64,000 nt of DNA from Blasia pusilla (GCA_050084515.1 CM114273.1:33790001-33854000); one strand, 5' to 3'; positions 24,109-36,398 are shown, numbered from the stretch's first letter. Numbers and translations are program-made. Notes: generated by a model from the sequence alone, not told the origin.

Positions 24109-26175
24109 CTTCCCCTCAAGCTCATATTGATATCTCTAACGCCTAAATCCTTTCTAAACATCTCAAACTTATCTCTGGATAGTGCCTTTTTAAAGATGTC
24201 ACCAATTTGCTGATATGTACCTATATACACAAGATCAATTTCTCTTGCAAGCACTTTCTCTCTGATAAAATGATAGTGCATCTCAACATGCTTTGTACGA
24301 GCATGAAACACAGGGTAATTAGCAAGCTTGATGCTACTAATATTGTGTGCATATATTACACTAGGTCCTAAGTTACTAACACCAATCTCAACAAGTAATC
24401 GATGAAGCCACATCGCCTCACATGTTGCATTGGTTGCTCCTTTCTACTCAGCCTCTATTGAAGATAAAGCAATTGTAGGTTGCTTCTTTGAAGCCCAACT
24501 TATAGTTGCGCTTCCCAAAGTAAATGAATAACCACATGTGGAGTGTCGATCATACACCCTTCCTGCCCAATCATCATCTGTGAATCCTTGTAATTGAAAA
24601 CTCGGAGAAGGTTCAAATTGAAGCCCGAATTAAATAGAGAATTTTACATACCGCATAATCCTCCTCACAGCATCAAGGTGAGGTTTTCGATGTGCTTGCA
24701 TAAACTGGCTCACTAGGCCAACAACATAGCTCAAATCTGGTCTAGTTATAGTTAGATAGATCAAACTTCCAACCATGCGTCTGTACATATTAGAATCTGC
24801 AAGCAGCTCTCCTTCATCCACTCTTATCTTCACGCTCTGGTCCAATGTGTAGAGATTGGCTTACAAACCGTCATACCATATTTTGAAAGCATATGAAGAG
24901 CATATTGTCATTGTAGTAACCACATGCTCTCTCCAACCTTAATAAACTCAATACCAAGGAAGACTTGAGTTCTCCTAAGTCCTTCATATCAAATTATGTT
25001 TGTAACTTAAGCTTCACTTGTTGTACCATTTCTTCAATACTCCCAGTAATCAATAGATCATCAACATACAACACAATGAGAATTGTATGATCTTGTCCTC
25101 TCAAGACATATAATGAGGCGTCGGAATCACATATCTTAAAACCCAACTCTTGTAGGACGTATGTAATCTTGCCATACCAAGCTCTTGGAGCTTGTTTGAG
25201 CCAATATAGAGCTTTCTTCAACTTGCATACGCAAAGTGGAAACTTGGGATGCTCGTATCCAGGTGGTTGAGTTATATATATCTCCTCGTATAGATCTCCA
25301 TTCAAGAAGGCATTCTTGACGTCCATGTGATGTAATCTCCACTTCTTACTTACTGCAACTACAACCACTGTTCTCGTAGTTGCCATCTTTGCAACATGGC
25401 TAAATATTTCCTCATAATCGGTACCATATTGTTGTGCATAGCCCTTAGCCACCAATCTTGCTTTGTATCTGTTAATTGTACCATCTTGATTGCGCTTGAT
25501 TTTATAAACCCATTCGCAACCAATAGCTTCCTTACCGAAAGGTATATCAACCAGCTCCCATGTTTGTTGATGTCTTACTACAACAATCTCCTCCTCCATA
25601 GCTTCAATCCATTCGGCTTTACTCGTAGCTTCTTCAAAATAACTCGGCTCCTGCTTTTGAAGGGTAGTCATCATATATGCATGATGTGTCGCAAGGAAAT
25701 CTTCATTTATGAATCTATGAACTGGATGTGTAACTCTACTTGATCTACAAAGTTGTTGTTCAGAGGTAGATGCCTCTAACACCTGACTCAAGCTCTGACT
25801 AGTGTCAACAGACTGAATATGTACTCTTCCCGTCCATGGACTCACAGATTTAACTGATGAATCTACGAAGTCTCCTAATTTTGCACTAGTACTTGGGGAA
25901 GTTGAAGACAATGTCTGTTGATTTATAGTCATATTCTCCCCCTCAACAGACAAGTTTAGAGGTCGAATAGGCTCAGATGGAGCATACCATGACTTTAGCT
26001 CATCAAAGACAACATCCCGACTAATAATAAGTTGCCTAGAGGATGGAATGTAGCACTTATACCCCTTAGTTCCATCAGCATAGCTAATGAAGAAACATCT
26101 TTCAGACTTGGGGTCTAATTTTTGACGTCTCTCAGAAGGAACATAAGCATAACAGATACAGCCAAATACTTTCAA
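24090..26175 (-). pseudogene. Ty1/copia pol remnant: reverse transcriptase and RNase H
   Basis: Minus-strand frame 26,175-24,994 carries the copia linker and RT. Recognisable stretches are WELVDIPFGKEAIGCEWVYK, RYKARLVAKGYAQQYGTDYE, HHMDVKNAFLNGDLYEEIY and the catalytic ILIVLYVDDLLITG. After frame breaks the RNase H region continues at 24,845-24,630 (SLIYLTITRPDLSYVVGLVS) and 24,413-24,090 (the usual copia C-terminus, IGDIFKKALSRDKFEMF, LGVRDINMSLRGS). A polypurine tract, GAGGGGAAG on the minus strand, lies at about 24,110-24,118. The 3' LTR expected beyond it is absent. Stops and frameshifts show the copy is dead. Confidence 0.92.
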
Positions 26176-26612
26176 GAAAGAAAAATCAAGTTTACTTTCT
26201 GTGAAGACTTCGAATGGAGTTTTATCATGAACTCATGCTGTTGGAGTTCGGTTGATTAAGAAGACTGCACATGCTACAGCCTCTACCCAATACACCTTAG
26301 GCATGTTCTTCTCATTCAACATAACTTGTGCAGCTTCAGCAATACGTCAATTTTCCTCTCAACCACTCCATTTTATTGTGGAGTGTAATGGCAAGTCACT
26401 TGACGTTGGATGCCATTCTGACGTAAATAGTCATCAAACTCTGTTGAAAGATACTCTCTTCCTCCATCACAACGTAATTTCAGAATGTGTTGTCCAGTCT
26501 GCTTCTCTACTAGAACTCTGAATGTTTGGAACACTCAGAATACCTCTAGCTTGGCTTTCAGAAAGTATACCCATATATATCTAGAGAAGTCATCAATAAA
26601 TGAAAAAAAATA
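26176..26612 (-). pseudogene. Copia integrase core, heavily interrupted
   Basis: Minus-strand reading across this gap gives copia integrase core features (DDFSRYIWVYF, GGREYLSTEFDDYLRQNGI, NGVVERK) separated by stop codons and at least one frame change. It bridges the gag-protease frame and the RT frame, so the element was once a single polyprotein in the order gag, PR, IN, RT, RH. Confidence 0.8.
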
Positions 26613-28292
26613 CTAGCAACCACTAAGGCTATGTTGTGATGATGTCCACACATCATTGTGGATCAACTTCAATATCTTGGATACTCTTCTACCTTGCTTT
26701 GGAAAAGGAAATCTAGCTTGTTTTCTAAATTGGCAAGCAGGACATACCTCAAATGTAGCAGGACTTACTAATTTAGGGAGTCCTATTACTCTATTAGATG
26801 ATGAAAGACTCTGTAATCTTTGAAGATTCATATGTCCAATTCTTTTATGCCACACATTTAGATCTGTGACTTGTTGGTCGGTTTGACCATACATTATTGT
26901 TTGAATCTCTGGCATAGAAATATCTAATTTGAACATTCTGCCAGATCTAGTTCCTTTGGCTATCGTAGTCTGGTCATCCTTTGTTTCAATGAAACAATCA
27001 TCTGCGTTCAACTTTACTTGATAATCCTGTTCTACTATCTGTCCTACAGAGATCAGATTTCTTGCAATGGTAGGAACATAGAGAACATTTCCAAGAGCAC
27101 AAAGACCATTTGATGCTATTGGAACTTTATCGGTATGCGTGATATGATGTTGAGTGTCATCTCCTATGAGCATAATTGAAGGATCTTTCACCAGGTCCAA
27201 ACTATTAAACCATTTTTCTTGTGAGGTTATGTGATTTGATGCACCGGAGTCAATGTACCAATCTGCTGTCGAGTCTTTCTTGACCATTTCTCCCATATGA
27301 TGAGTCATGACCAAGAGATGATCCGTTTGTGAATGTTGTTGTTCTTGGTACTGCTCTTGGTGTTGTTGCTCCACATAGTTTTGTTGTTGTAAGGCTCTTG
27401 TTCTCATATCTGTCTTCTTCTTGAAGCAAAACTTTGCATAGTGACCCTTTATCCCACAGTAATTGAAAGATCCAAGGACCCTGTGCTGCTGACCTCGACC
27501 CCAACGGTTTCCACCATCACCACCATGTGATTGTGTCTGGTACTGGTTCGTAGTTGATTGAATGACATTATATTGAGTGCCTCTTTCTCCATATGCTTGA
27601 TATCCACCACAACCACGGAAGTTTCTGCCACGATCCCTGCCTCTGTTTGATCCATATCCTGCAAATAGCGCACTCTCTTGTAGACTAGACGAGCTAACGC
27701 TGCTTATTAGGCGTATCTCTTCACTGATCAACAGAGGAACTAACTCTTGAAAGGTTGGATACTTCTCTCTTACAGAGATAGAAGTCTCAAAGGACTTGTA
27801 ATCCTTTGGAAGGCCTTGAAGAGTGAATAAAATCATATTATCATCTTCTACTGTCATTCCAATATTATTCAACTGATCAACAATATGTCGGATACTCAAA
27901 ATATAATCATTGATGCTCTACGATCCTTTCCTCACTTCGTTCAATTGTTGTTTCAATTGAAGCTTTTTGGCCTTTGTAGATGTCTGGAACAGCTTTTCCA
28001 ATGCATCACGAGTCTCCTTTGGAGTATCAACATGTTGGATGTGACCTATCATTGGCGAACTAATCGTTATTGAAATGTAGTGGATTACTTGTCTTGCGCG
28101 TTTGTTCCAAGCGCGAACATTCAAGTCTGTTGAGTCACCTTCTGGCTTGGCCTCATCACCTGTGACAAGCTCCCATAGTTCTTGACCCATGAGAAATTGT
28201 TTCATGCGGAACTTCCAAACATTGTAATTCTGCTTGTCTAGCTTCTCGCCTGTGATTGCTGTTGAGGAATACTCCATGATAAACGATTTCAC
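26613..28292 (-). pseudogene. Ty1/copia gag, protease and integrase N-terminus
   Basis: Gag starts at the ATG at 28,292 (ITGEKLDKQNYNVWKFRMKQ) and breaks at a stop near 27,918. The frame resumes to 26,613. A gag zinc knuckle is present near 27,440 (NYCGIKGHYAKFC), but its first cysteine is lost. The retropepsin motif WYIDSGASNHIT lies near 27,240. The pre-integrase zinc region (WHKRIGHMNLQRL, CPACQFRKQARF) follows near 26,730-26,860. Gln- and His-rich linkers separate the knuckle from the protease. Domain order PR-IN-RT identifies Ty1/copia. Confidence 0.92.
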
Positions 28293-28781
28293 TCACAAAA
28301 AACGTAATTTCAGGTTTTCTATCGCTCCAATTGAAGCACAGACCGCTCTTGCATAAAAATCAACCTGAAATTTTCCAAAATTGATCAACTGTATGAAAGA
28401 ACTAGTTCAAATTGGCCTGTAGAGAGCAAACTGGACAACTTTTCTTCACTGATTGCACTTTCCTACACTGAAATTATTGTTGCAGGAGCTCAGAGTGTCA
28501 AAATTGAGCGATTTAGGGTGCGTTGGAAAGCTCTCGACGAGCTCTACAAGATGGATGGAAGAAGTTTTTGGCATTGTAGTAGCCGAAGCGGACTCAGACG
28601 GCTGAATCGACCAGGAAAGCCCTAAAAACGCCTCCAAAGTTTTATCACCGTCAAAGCTCTTCATGAAATCTGCACCTACTGAGCTCTGAATAAAATTTAC
28701 TTCTCCCAAATTCAAATTGTGCCTTCTCTTGCCTCTATTCTCTCTTCAAACACCAAGAATTTCAAGTGATGTTCTCCTCCC
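28293..28781 (-). other. Copia leader between primer site and gag
   Basis: Untranslated leader of the copia element, minus-strand sense. Small frames at 28,446-28,715 and 28,712-28,906 are probably incidental. It contains GCGTTGGAAAGCTCTC on the plus strand, a motif also seen near 325. Confidence 0.6.
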
Positions 28782-28793
28782 GCTCTGATACCA
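28782..28793 (-). other. Copia primer-binding site, tRNA-iMet type
   Basis: The minus strand reads TGGTATCAGAGC, the classical plant retrotransposon primer site complementary to the initiator methionine tRNA 3' end. It directly abuts the LTR at 28,794, which fixes the LTR edge and the direction of the element. Confidence 0.95.
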
Positions 28794-29003
28794 TATGGAA
28801 AACTACTAAACAAGCATAATTGGTGGAAAACGGCTCTCACACACACACCACCATGGAGAACGAAATTTGCAGTGAGAGAATGAATGGAGGCTAATGCTCT
28901 TCTCAATTATATAAGATATATACAAGAAACTATGATCCTATCCTTAACAATAGTCTCGAGTTAGACTAACTGTGATCAACTAACCTTAGTTAAGATAATC
29001 GAG
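28794..29003 (-). mobile_element. Copia 5' LTR, truncated
   Basis: Aligns with the first c.215 bases of the solo LTR at 18,269-18,581 and then stops abruptly at about 29,003, where gypsy G2 sequence begins. The outer c.100 bases, the LTR start in minus-strand sense, are missing. Together with the missing 3' LTR, this means both outer ends of the copia element were lost by rearrangement rather than by a simple insertion. Confidence 0.85.
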
Positions 29004-29516
29004 CTTCGTTTCGGCTCATTTGGAGCTATATTGAGGAACTTACTATTTTAGGTAAGTAATATTTTAAGTATATGGTCAAATTTATATTTTTGGTAAGTGG
29101 CCCTTGACCTCCTATATCAGGTCAAGAGCCAAGGAGGTGACTTGGGAGCATAGGTTATCATGGAGAGAGCTTGGAATAGGGGAGGGGTATACCTCAAGGA
29201 GAGAGAGCTTGAGAGCTCATTCTCTCTTTGTTGAACCTCTTGGCATGAGGCGGCAGAGTTATGATATTGCTTGCCTTGTGTATGTAATCCAAGCCTCTCA
29301 TTAGGAGAATGGGTTTGGTTTGACATTGAGAGAGACGTGTGAGAGTGCACACATTGAGAGCCATGGTGTTGAGAGAGATTGGATCTTGATTTATTGGAGA
29401 TATTTTGGTACTTCTTGTCTCGTTGTTTGGATGCCATGAGTTAGCATGAGATTGTGTGTGTTTGTGTGTGTATTTGGTGACAGCGATGTATGTTGTGTAG
29501 CGATGTATATACGTAC
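29004..29516 (+). mobile_element. Gypsy copy G2, 5' LTR remnant
   Basis: Begins with the same block as 20,909 in G1 and ends with the family LTR terminus (GATGTATGTTGTGTAGCGATG, then TACGTACGA at about 29,510). The G3 3' LTR ends with nearly the same sequence. The upstream part of the LTR is missing at the junction with copia. Leader sequence shared with G3 follows from about 29,520. Confidence 0.75.
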
Positions 29517-29889
29517 GATAGGGGTTTCCCAAGTAGGGGTCGCTTGTATGACTCGAGAGAGTGTTAGTAGCTTAGGCGAGCTAGTTCAAGAAGCTCAGGG
29601 TGAGCCCGAGTGTTGAGTTTGAGTGTGGGTGAGGTTGGGTGTGTCGTCACAAGACTAGCAATAGCATAGGTAAGCTAGTGAGGAGTGTGAGAGACTCTTG
29701 GTGAGTTTGGATGCTTAAGTTTATGAGGCAGAGTTATAATCAAGGCATTCTTCTAAGGTTCGGAAGAACCGAGTAGGTCGAGTAGTGGTATTGGAGTTAC
29801 ACAGAGTGGAGTAAGGTATTGAGGGATTTTGAGTGAGGAACCACCTCAACTCCCGTCTGTGGCTAGATCGTCATCACTAGACCATGGGT
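29517..29889 (+). other. Gypsy G2 leader
   Basis: Untranslated leader, matched block by block by the G3 leader at about 33,130-33,446 (GTGAGCCCGA, AGCATAGGTAAGCTAGTGAGG, GGCATTCTTC, GGTTCGGAAGAA, CGTCATCACTAGAC). I could not assign a confident tRNA primer site. Confidence 0.65.
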
Positions 29890-31715
29890 CTGGTGATGAG
29901 ATCGCACATTGAGAGAATGACATGTGCATGGAGATGGACGACATGAGCCATCAAGGTTTGTGTCATTCCTCGGGTGTGATAGGCACCATTGACATTGATG
30001 ACTTCATCCAAGATTTTGATATATGATGTGACTTTCAAGAAATATGAACCCCTATGTGGTTCAACCTTTTCATGGTGTGGAAGGGTTTATTCTAGCACTT
30101 CACTTAGAGGATGACTATTTGGAGTTGTGATTTTTACACTTAGTAGAGATCCATGCTTGGAGGAGGTATTGGGCTTCAGGATATGTGTCCACATGTGGCG
30201 TATGATGGGATAGTGAGGGGGGATAGGCGTACGCCATCAACCCGAGGACTAGATGGAGGTGATGGTAGTGAGAGCGATAAGATGGCAAAGGCCTCTAGTG
30301 CTAGAGCACCATCCAATTTCAGTTCTAGATTGGAGTTCTTCCAATGGTTGGGGAAAAGCTAGCTACTAGGGTGTGCGGACCAACAAGCTGAAGAGTCTAC
30401 AGAATTTTCAGTGGAGATTGATTAGGTGAGAGTCTAACAGAGGCGTTCACAAACATGCAACGACTAACCATTGCTACTTATGGAGTGACTCAAGCATAGT
30501 TAGTGCAATATTGGTACGGGGTTCTACCTAGAGCTACGAGGAGAGTTCGAGATGCAATGTTGCTTCACAAGGTGTAGCCCTGACGAGTGTCTAAACACTT
30601 GTCTAAATAGATTGAGCCTAACATGAATGAGGAGCGAGTCGTGACCAGATGATTTTCTCGGGAGTCCATGGGACCACGAGTGGTAGTAGCCCCATAGATG
30701 CCCTAGCATGCTTGTACCAATACCACAAGAGCTGGCCAGTATGCCTAGAGAGTGGGATGGGTATCATGAGCCAATGAGGCAATGGCTTGTACCAACATAT
30801 GTTGGCCAATAGAGACCAATGTTGGCTTGTTGGACGTGTGGTGGATCCCATAAGCAGAGGGACTATCCAGAGTATGATGGAGGGCCAAGGACACCTCTGA
30901 TTGCTCAAGAGCCACCTAGGATGGCTCCACCATATTTGTAGTATAACTATTATCATCGATACGGTCACATTAGAGATAGGATTTTGATCTTCACCAAGGC
31001 CCAAGAGCAACGTCTAGAGGTAGGTCGAGGGCTTGGTGGCAAGAAAGTTGGTAGAGCTCATGGAGTTGAAGATTGTGGTGGCAGAGTTCCACCACCAATC
31101 ACAAGTGAGGTCATAGGAGATGGAGGCAATGCACCCGATGTAGCATTCCTCACTTGCATCGATTAGGTAGAGTAGAGATTGTTGTCATATCAAAGATGCA
31201 ACCCATGATGGAAATGGATCCAAGAATAACTACTTTAGCTCAAACCTCTACGTTGTATTTAGATACGGGAGAGGATTACACTGGTTTGAGATTGATTGTG
31301 TGGCTCAAAGTAGAGGCTATTGCAGTAGTGACTCATGGTGCTATGAGAGTGATCAAGCCACATAGAGGCGGGGTTGAGATCGACCAATAAGAGGGGACCG
31401 ATGGACGGCAAGCCAAGGTTCCCTAATTATTTACGTTGTCAATGGCCAACCAACAGTGCCCACAAGTGGGATGAGTGTGTCGACATCACAAGGAGTTGGA
31501 GAGATGAATCCTATGGAGCCATGGTAGCATCAAGTGTGGTGTTGTTGGACAACCAAGCTAAAGTGTTTTTCTTGGTTAGTCCCTCAAGTATAGTGGATCA
31601 CCGGCAATGCCTCCTACTTGATTCAGGAGCTCGACCCTTGATGTTAGGGAAGGTGGTGTGTTTGTTGTTGGGATTACTAAAAGGCGACATTGAGCCTTGT
31701 CCTTTTGAGATATAG
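29890..31715 (+). pseudogene. Gypsy G2 gag and protease, decayed
   Basis: Frames broken by many stops follow the G3 gag at 33,447-34,946 throughout: a TIDIDDFIQDFD-like capsid start near 29,990, and a cysteine-poor knuckle region near 30,820-30,990. The last frame, 31,374-31,715, contains an intact retropepsin motif (CLLLDSGARPLMLGK, near 31,611) that corresponds to LLDSGVQPLMLGK in G3. Replacement of CAG and CGA codons by stops is frequent. Non-functional. Confidence 0.8.
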
Positions 31716-32717
31716 ATCTCTATTGGGGATCTGTTACCCATGTATTACATGACTCGACAAGAGCTAGATGTTAGTATCCAACCACAACATACGTTAGATG
31801 GTGCGCACTCGTATGATTATGACACCGGTAGAGTTGTATGATGTGTTGGTAGGGAGTACGGTGTTAGACCCCCTAGGTTTCATTTTGGATTTTTGGGAGG
31901 AGTTTTTCTTATTGGCTAGGATGGAAATCATATAATGTATGGGTGAGCCATTTACTTGTGTGGTTTGTAGGGCGTAGTGGTGATGCATGAGGTCACGTCG
32001 TGACCACATTGGTAGCTTTAATGGGTAGTAAGTAGTTATTGGAGGAAAGCACCCATACGAAGGATATCGTAGTAGCGGAGAGTCTCACAGAGAGATATGC
32101 TTGGATGGATGTGTCTTCCCATGGTATTGAGATCTTTTCACCATTATTGGGTATGAGCATTGAGTTGCAAGAGGAGTGCATATGAGCTCGTAAGGAATGC
32201 GTGGAGAGGTGCTTGTGTCCTAGAGAAAACAGAGTCAGGTGATGGCCATGCTCTTGGAGTGGAGACTTGATGTCTTTGGATACCACATATGTTATGTGGT
32301 AGTGTTTGGAGGAGAGTGCAAGAGTGTTAGATCTTTCCAAAGGGATCGACCACGGAGCTTAGCTACAGTGTTGCAAGACGATATATGGATCCAACTATAT
32401 CTCTAAGTGGAGATAGATGAGATAGATTCGAAGGTGAGCATGTGTATGGAGATATTGCATCTATGACAACACCAATAGTGCTAGATGTGTATAGAGTAGT
32501 AGATCATGTAAAATAGATGTGATGTTTACGATTTAGAGTTAGGAGGACCCAACTGCCAACTAGAGGGGCGGTTGTGTGGTCTCGATGTACACACTTGAGT
32601 ATATATAATTTTTATGAGTGGGTCTACCCGTGTTTTTGGAATATTGGTGGTTTATGTTGTGTAGATGTAATCAGCGATCGATGTTGATTGTGTAGCAATG
32701 TGTATGTGCACGAAAAT
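31716..32717 (+). pseudogene. Gypsy G2 protease tail and 3' internal remnant
   Basis: The protease continues here in broken frames (YDVLVGSTVL near 31,840, matching YDVLVGGAILYRMG in G4). Sequence from about 31,985 to 32,400 has no clear match to G3 or G4, and I cannot identify it. A polypurine-like AGAGGGGCGG lies near 32,562, followed by the repeated pre-LTR segment at about 32,575-32,717. No RT or integrase core remains. Confidence 0.55.
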
Positions 32718-33130
32718 TATCACATCTTGGTTAGCCGATATGTAGAGTTCTATTGTGTTGAGGGCATAGAGAATCAATGGATTTTTTGGGTGTAACGTTG
32801 TCTTGAGGTATCTAATGAGGTTGATGATAAGTCCGTTGCGTCGGAAACGTCAATTCTGGCCATTTCCCTATTCAGTCTTTGTCAGCCAAATAACTTGTTG
32901 ACCCGATCAAGGGTCACCTTGTAACATATGCACGTACGTTACTGTTGGAAAGGCTGCTTTCGGGGAAAGAGCCGAAATCCCAAGGCTATAAGAGAGGGAG
33001 AGATGGCTTTCTCAAGCCATCTTTCTCATGTTGGGCCTTTGGAGCACCTCTCTTGCTTTGTGTGTAGTAGGAACTTTGGTGCTAGTGTCCAGATTCCAGC
33101 ATGTTGATGGATATACAGCGTTTGCCGCGT
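32718..33130 (+). mobile_element. Single LTR shared by gypsy copies G2 and G3
   Basis: Starts at TATCACATC, a mutated TGTCACATC, and aligns with the G1 and G3 LTR bodies. It has a TATAAG promoter motif at about 32,987 and the AGCCATCTTTCTCATGTTGGGC block. It ends the G2 copy and directly precedes the G3 leader, so one LTR serves two internal regions. Its distal part, the c.130-bp terminus seen at 36,884-37,014, has been deleted. Confidence 0.75.
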
Positions 33131-33446
33131 AGGGGTCACATGTATGACCCGATAGTGTTGCTAGGTTAGGTGAGTCAGTTGGGAGGCTCATGGTGAGCCC
33201 GAATGTTGAGTGTGCGTGAGGTCGGGTATGTTATCACGGGATTGATATTAGCATAGGTGAGCTAGTGAGGAGTGTGGGAGACTCTCAGTGAGTGTGAGTG
33301 CTTGAGCGGGTAAGACAGGGTTTGTCATCACGGCATTCTTCCAGGGTTCGGAAGAATGGGATAGTGCGAGCAGCGGTAGTGGTGTGACACGGAGTGGAGT
33401 GAGATACTGAGAGGTTACCAGTGAGGAGCTACCTCGACATCCATCC

Positions 33447-34946
33447 GTGGCTGGATCGTCATCACTAGACACTGGGTCTGGTGACGAGATTGCAAACAGA
33501 GACAGTAGTACTTGGCAGGAGATGGACGACATGGGCCATCGGGACATGCGTCGTTTCTCGGGTGTAGTGGGCACCATCGACTTAGATGATTTTATCCAAG
33601 AGTTCGACAAGTGGTACAACTTCCAAGAGATACGGACCCCGATACGGTTCAACCCTTTCATGGCATGGAAGGGGTTGTTCCAGCACTTGGAGGGTCCTTC
33701 GATGGATGACTATATGGTGTTTCGATCACTATATTCAGTAGAGATCGATGCCTGGAGGATGTATTGGGCTCCAAGGTATGTGTCCACTAGTGGTTGCGAG
33801 GCATATGATGGGATTGTGAGAGGAGAGAGACCAACACCATCCGCCCGGAGACTAGATGGAGAGGAGGGCAGTGAGACATGCGATGTGGTAGAGACCTCTG
33901 GTGGTAGAGGGCCACCCAGCTTCAGCCCCATAGTGGAGTTCTTCCGACACTTGGGGAAGAGCTACCAGGGCGTACGCAGTGACAAGCTGAAGAGTCTACA
34001 GGATTTTAGAGGTATGTTAGAGCTATGTCTTGCTTGCCAATTTGGACGATCGGGTGAGAGTCTGAGAGAGGCATTCACACACATAAGGAGGCTGATCATT
34101 GCTACGTATGGAGTGATAGAGGCCTAGTCAGTCTAGTATTGGTACGGGGTTTTGGACTGAGAACTACGGAGGAGAGTCCGAGATGCGGTGCTGATTCACA
34201 CAGCGAAGCCCACATTGAAGGTGGTCTTTGAGTTGTCTAAGCGTATTGAGCTCAACATGAGTGAGGAGCAGGTAGTGACCGCTGGATTTTCCCGAGAGTC
34301 GACGGGTCCACGAGCGACGGTGATCCCACAGGTGCCACAGCAAGCACCAGTACCACGGGAGCGGGTCGGTGTGCCCAGAGATCAGGGCGGGTACTGTGAG
34401 CCTATGAGGCAACAACCCGTACCTACATATGTTGCCCAACAGGGACCGATGTGGTCTTGTTGGACGTGTGGAGGGGCCCATAGGCAAAGAGACTGCCCAC
34501 AGCATGGGAGAGGACCACGAGCGCCTCCGATTGGTCAGGAGCCACAGAGGATGGCCCCACCACAGCCCCAATGTGACTATTGCCACAGATATGGTCACAC
34601 TAGGGATAGATGTTTTGACCTTCCCCGAGAGGCACATCCAGAGGTAGGCCGAGGGCCTGGGAGCAGTTGTCCTGGAGGAGGTCGGGGAGTCCTTTCTGGA
34701 CGTGGTGATAGAGGACCACCACCAGCCAGAGGAGATGGAGCAGGAGCACCAGAGCCGGCACTTCTCTCACGCATCGATCAGTTGGAGCAGAGGATTGCTG
34801 CCATGACGATGATGCAACTTAGGGAAGGCACGGAGCTGCGAGCAGCGAGTGTGACTCCAACTTCTACCTCTTATCCTGACCTAGGTGAAGATCTGCCAGT
34901 ATGGGGTTTATGTGTAGTGCAGCCCAGGTTGAGGCAACTGCAATGA
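33447..34946 (+). pseudogene. Gypsy G3 gag (capsid and nucleocapsid), interrupted by stops
   Basis: Gag forms virus-like particles and packages element RNA. The first frame, 33,447-34,127, starts at ATG 33,447 and carries the capsid region (GTIDLDDFIQEFDKWYNFQ, FMAWKGLFQHLEGPSMDDY). The stop at 34,125 replaces a Gln codon present in G4 (IEAQVVQFWYG). The frame resumes at 34,188-34,946. The second part has two zinc knuckles: CWTCGGAHRQRDC at about 34,458 (one residue short of the classical spacing) and CDYCHRYGHTRDRC at about 34,572 (CX2CX4HX4C). A Gly- and Arg-rich tail follows. Overall it is one of the better preserved gag copies in the window. Confidence 0.88.
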
Positions 34947-36103
34947 TGACTCGGGGTGCTACGAGAGGCACCGAGCCATCAAGAGGTGGAGTTGAGATTG
35001 ACCCACCAGAGGGGACCGATGGGCGGCAGGCCAGGGTTCCACAGTCATTCACATTGTCGGAGACACTACACACACCATCGATGGTGCCTCGACGACGAGC
35101 GGTGCCTACAGATCAGACACCTACGTCGACGTCACGAGGAGTTGGAGTGACAACTCCTATGCCGGCTCGAGTGGAGTCAGTGTCGACCATAGTGTTGGAG
35201 GTGGCCACTAGAGTGACTCAGACTCCACTATTTTCCGCCATAGAGTTGGCGACGTTGGGAGTTGGACCAGCTGAGGTGTTTCGGCTGGCTGCCACGTTGT
35301 GTGAGCGTGGAGAGGTGACTGCTTCTTGTTCAGAGGTAGTTGAGGAGGTGGTGGATTTTCCCTCAGAGTTGGTGCTCGGGATGTTCCCCACAGAGTCATG
35401 GCATGCGGCGGCGGTGGCGAAGTTGGTAGATATGCCAGCTCGACCGGCCATAGAGCGAGCAACGGTGACACCTGGAGTAGTGTTATTGGATAGCCGAGCT
35501 GGAGTATTTCGCTTGGTTAGTCCGACGGGGACAATATACCACCCGCAACGCATCCTACTTGATTCGGGAGTGCAACCCTTGATGTTAGGGAAGGCAGCGT
35601 ATTTAGCATGGAGGTTACAGAAGGCCGACATTGAGGTGTTAGGTCTTGATGATCCAGATGTGTGGGTACAAGCATGTTCTCAGAGGGTGGAGGTTTTTCG
35701 TAGAGTTATGCCTATGGCCTTTGAGAACTTAGCTATTGATCAACATAGAGATAGATTGAGGTACGCGACCATTCATGGAGGAGGTTATTGTCCATGGATT
35801 AGGAGGTTTCATCCTGGAGATTACATGTATTTACAGCAAGCGGCACCCACGATGCTAGATGTCACTGTAGGGCGCACGATCCTATGTGTGTGCCAGGTAT
35901 TACCGACCGGAGTCCTCATGTTGGAGGGACAGGATGGTATGGTTTGGAAGGATCATATGCATAATTGTGCGCCATGTCATCTTCCGAATGTAGACGGGAC
36001 AGTGGATCCGAGCTTAGCAGTGGTACCTGCAAGCTTGAGGTGTATGTTGTGCGGATCTGCGAGGGGTGCAACCACCATGTTGGTATGTGATGGTTGTTCT
36101 TGA
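34901..36103 (+). pseudogene. Gypsy G3 deletion fusion: protease joined in frame to integrase C-terminus and PHD start
   Basis: This 400-codon open frame includes a retropepsin with the motif ILLDSGVQPLMLGKAAYLA at about 35,551-35,610. At about 35,640 it switches directly to the integrase C-terminal region (LDDPDVWVQACSQRVEVFRR), which in G4 lies more than 4 kb further on at 57,812. Methyltransferase, RT, RNase H and the integrase core are missing, yet the frame is kept. The C-terminal part includes the GPY/F-like segment (RFHPGDYMYLQQ) and the first half of a PHD finger (CMLCGSARGATTMLVCDGCS). The frame then stops at a TGA where G4 has an Arg codon. After one more frame shift the remaining PHD residues are still readable to about 36,178. 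The G3 copy is a non-autonomous derivative. Confidence 0.85.
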
Positions 36104-36249
36104 GGATGGCATATGTCATGTCTGAACCCCCTCTCTTGATGTGGTTCTCATAGGACGATGGATGTGTCCGAGATGTGTATAGGATAGTAGGTCATGTCAG
36201 AGAGATGTGATATTTTCTATCTGGAGTTGGGGGGATCCAATTGCCAGCT

Positions 36250-36396
36250 AGGGGGGCGGTTGTGTGATCTCCATATATATGTATGAGTTGATTTTTGTAC
36301 ATGTGTGGATCGACCCGTGTGTGGGGAAGATCGGTGTTGTGTGGTGTAGATGTGACCAGCGATGTATGTTGTGTAGCGACATGTATGCGCACGACA
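36250..36396 (+). repeat. G3 polypurine tract and pre-LTR copy of the LTR terminus
   Basis: AGGGGGGCGG at 36,250-36,259 looks like the plus-strand primer tract. The next c.135 bp repeat almost exactly the last c.130 bp of the LTR at 36,884-37,014 (TGATCTCCAT, TATGTATGAGTTGATTTTTG, then CGCACGACA). Only two bases separate this copy from the LTR start TGTCACATC. Confidence 0.8.
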
Positions 36397-36398
36397 GT

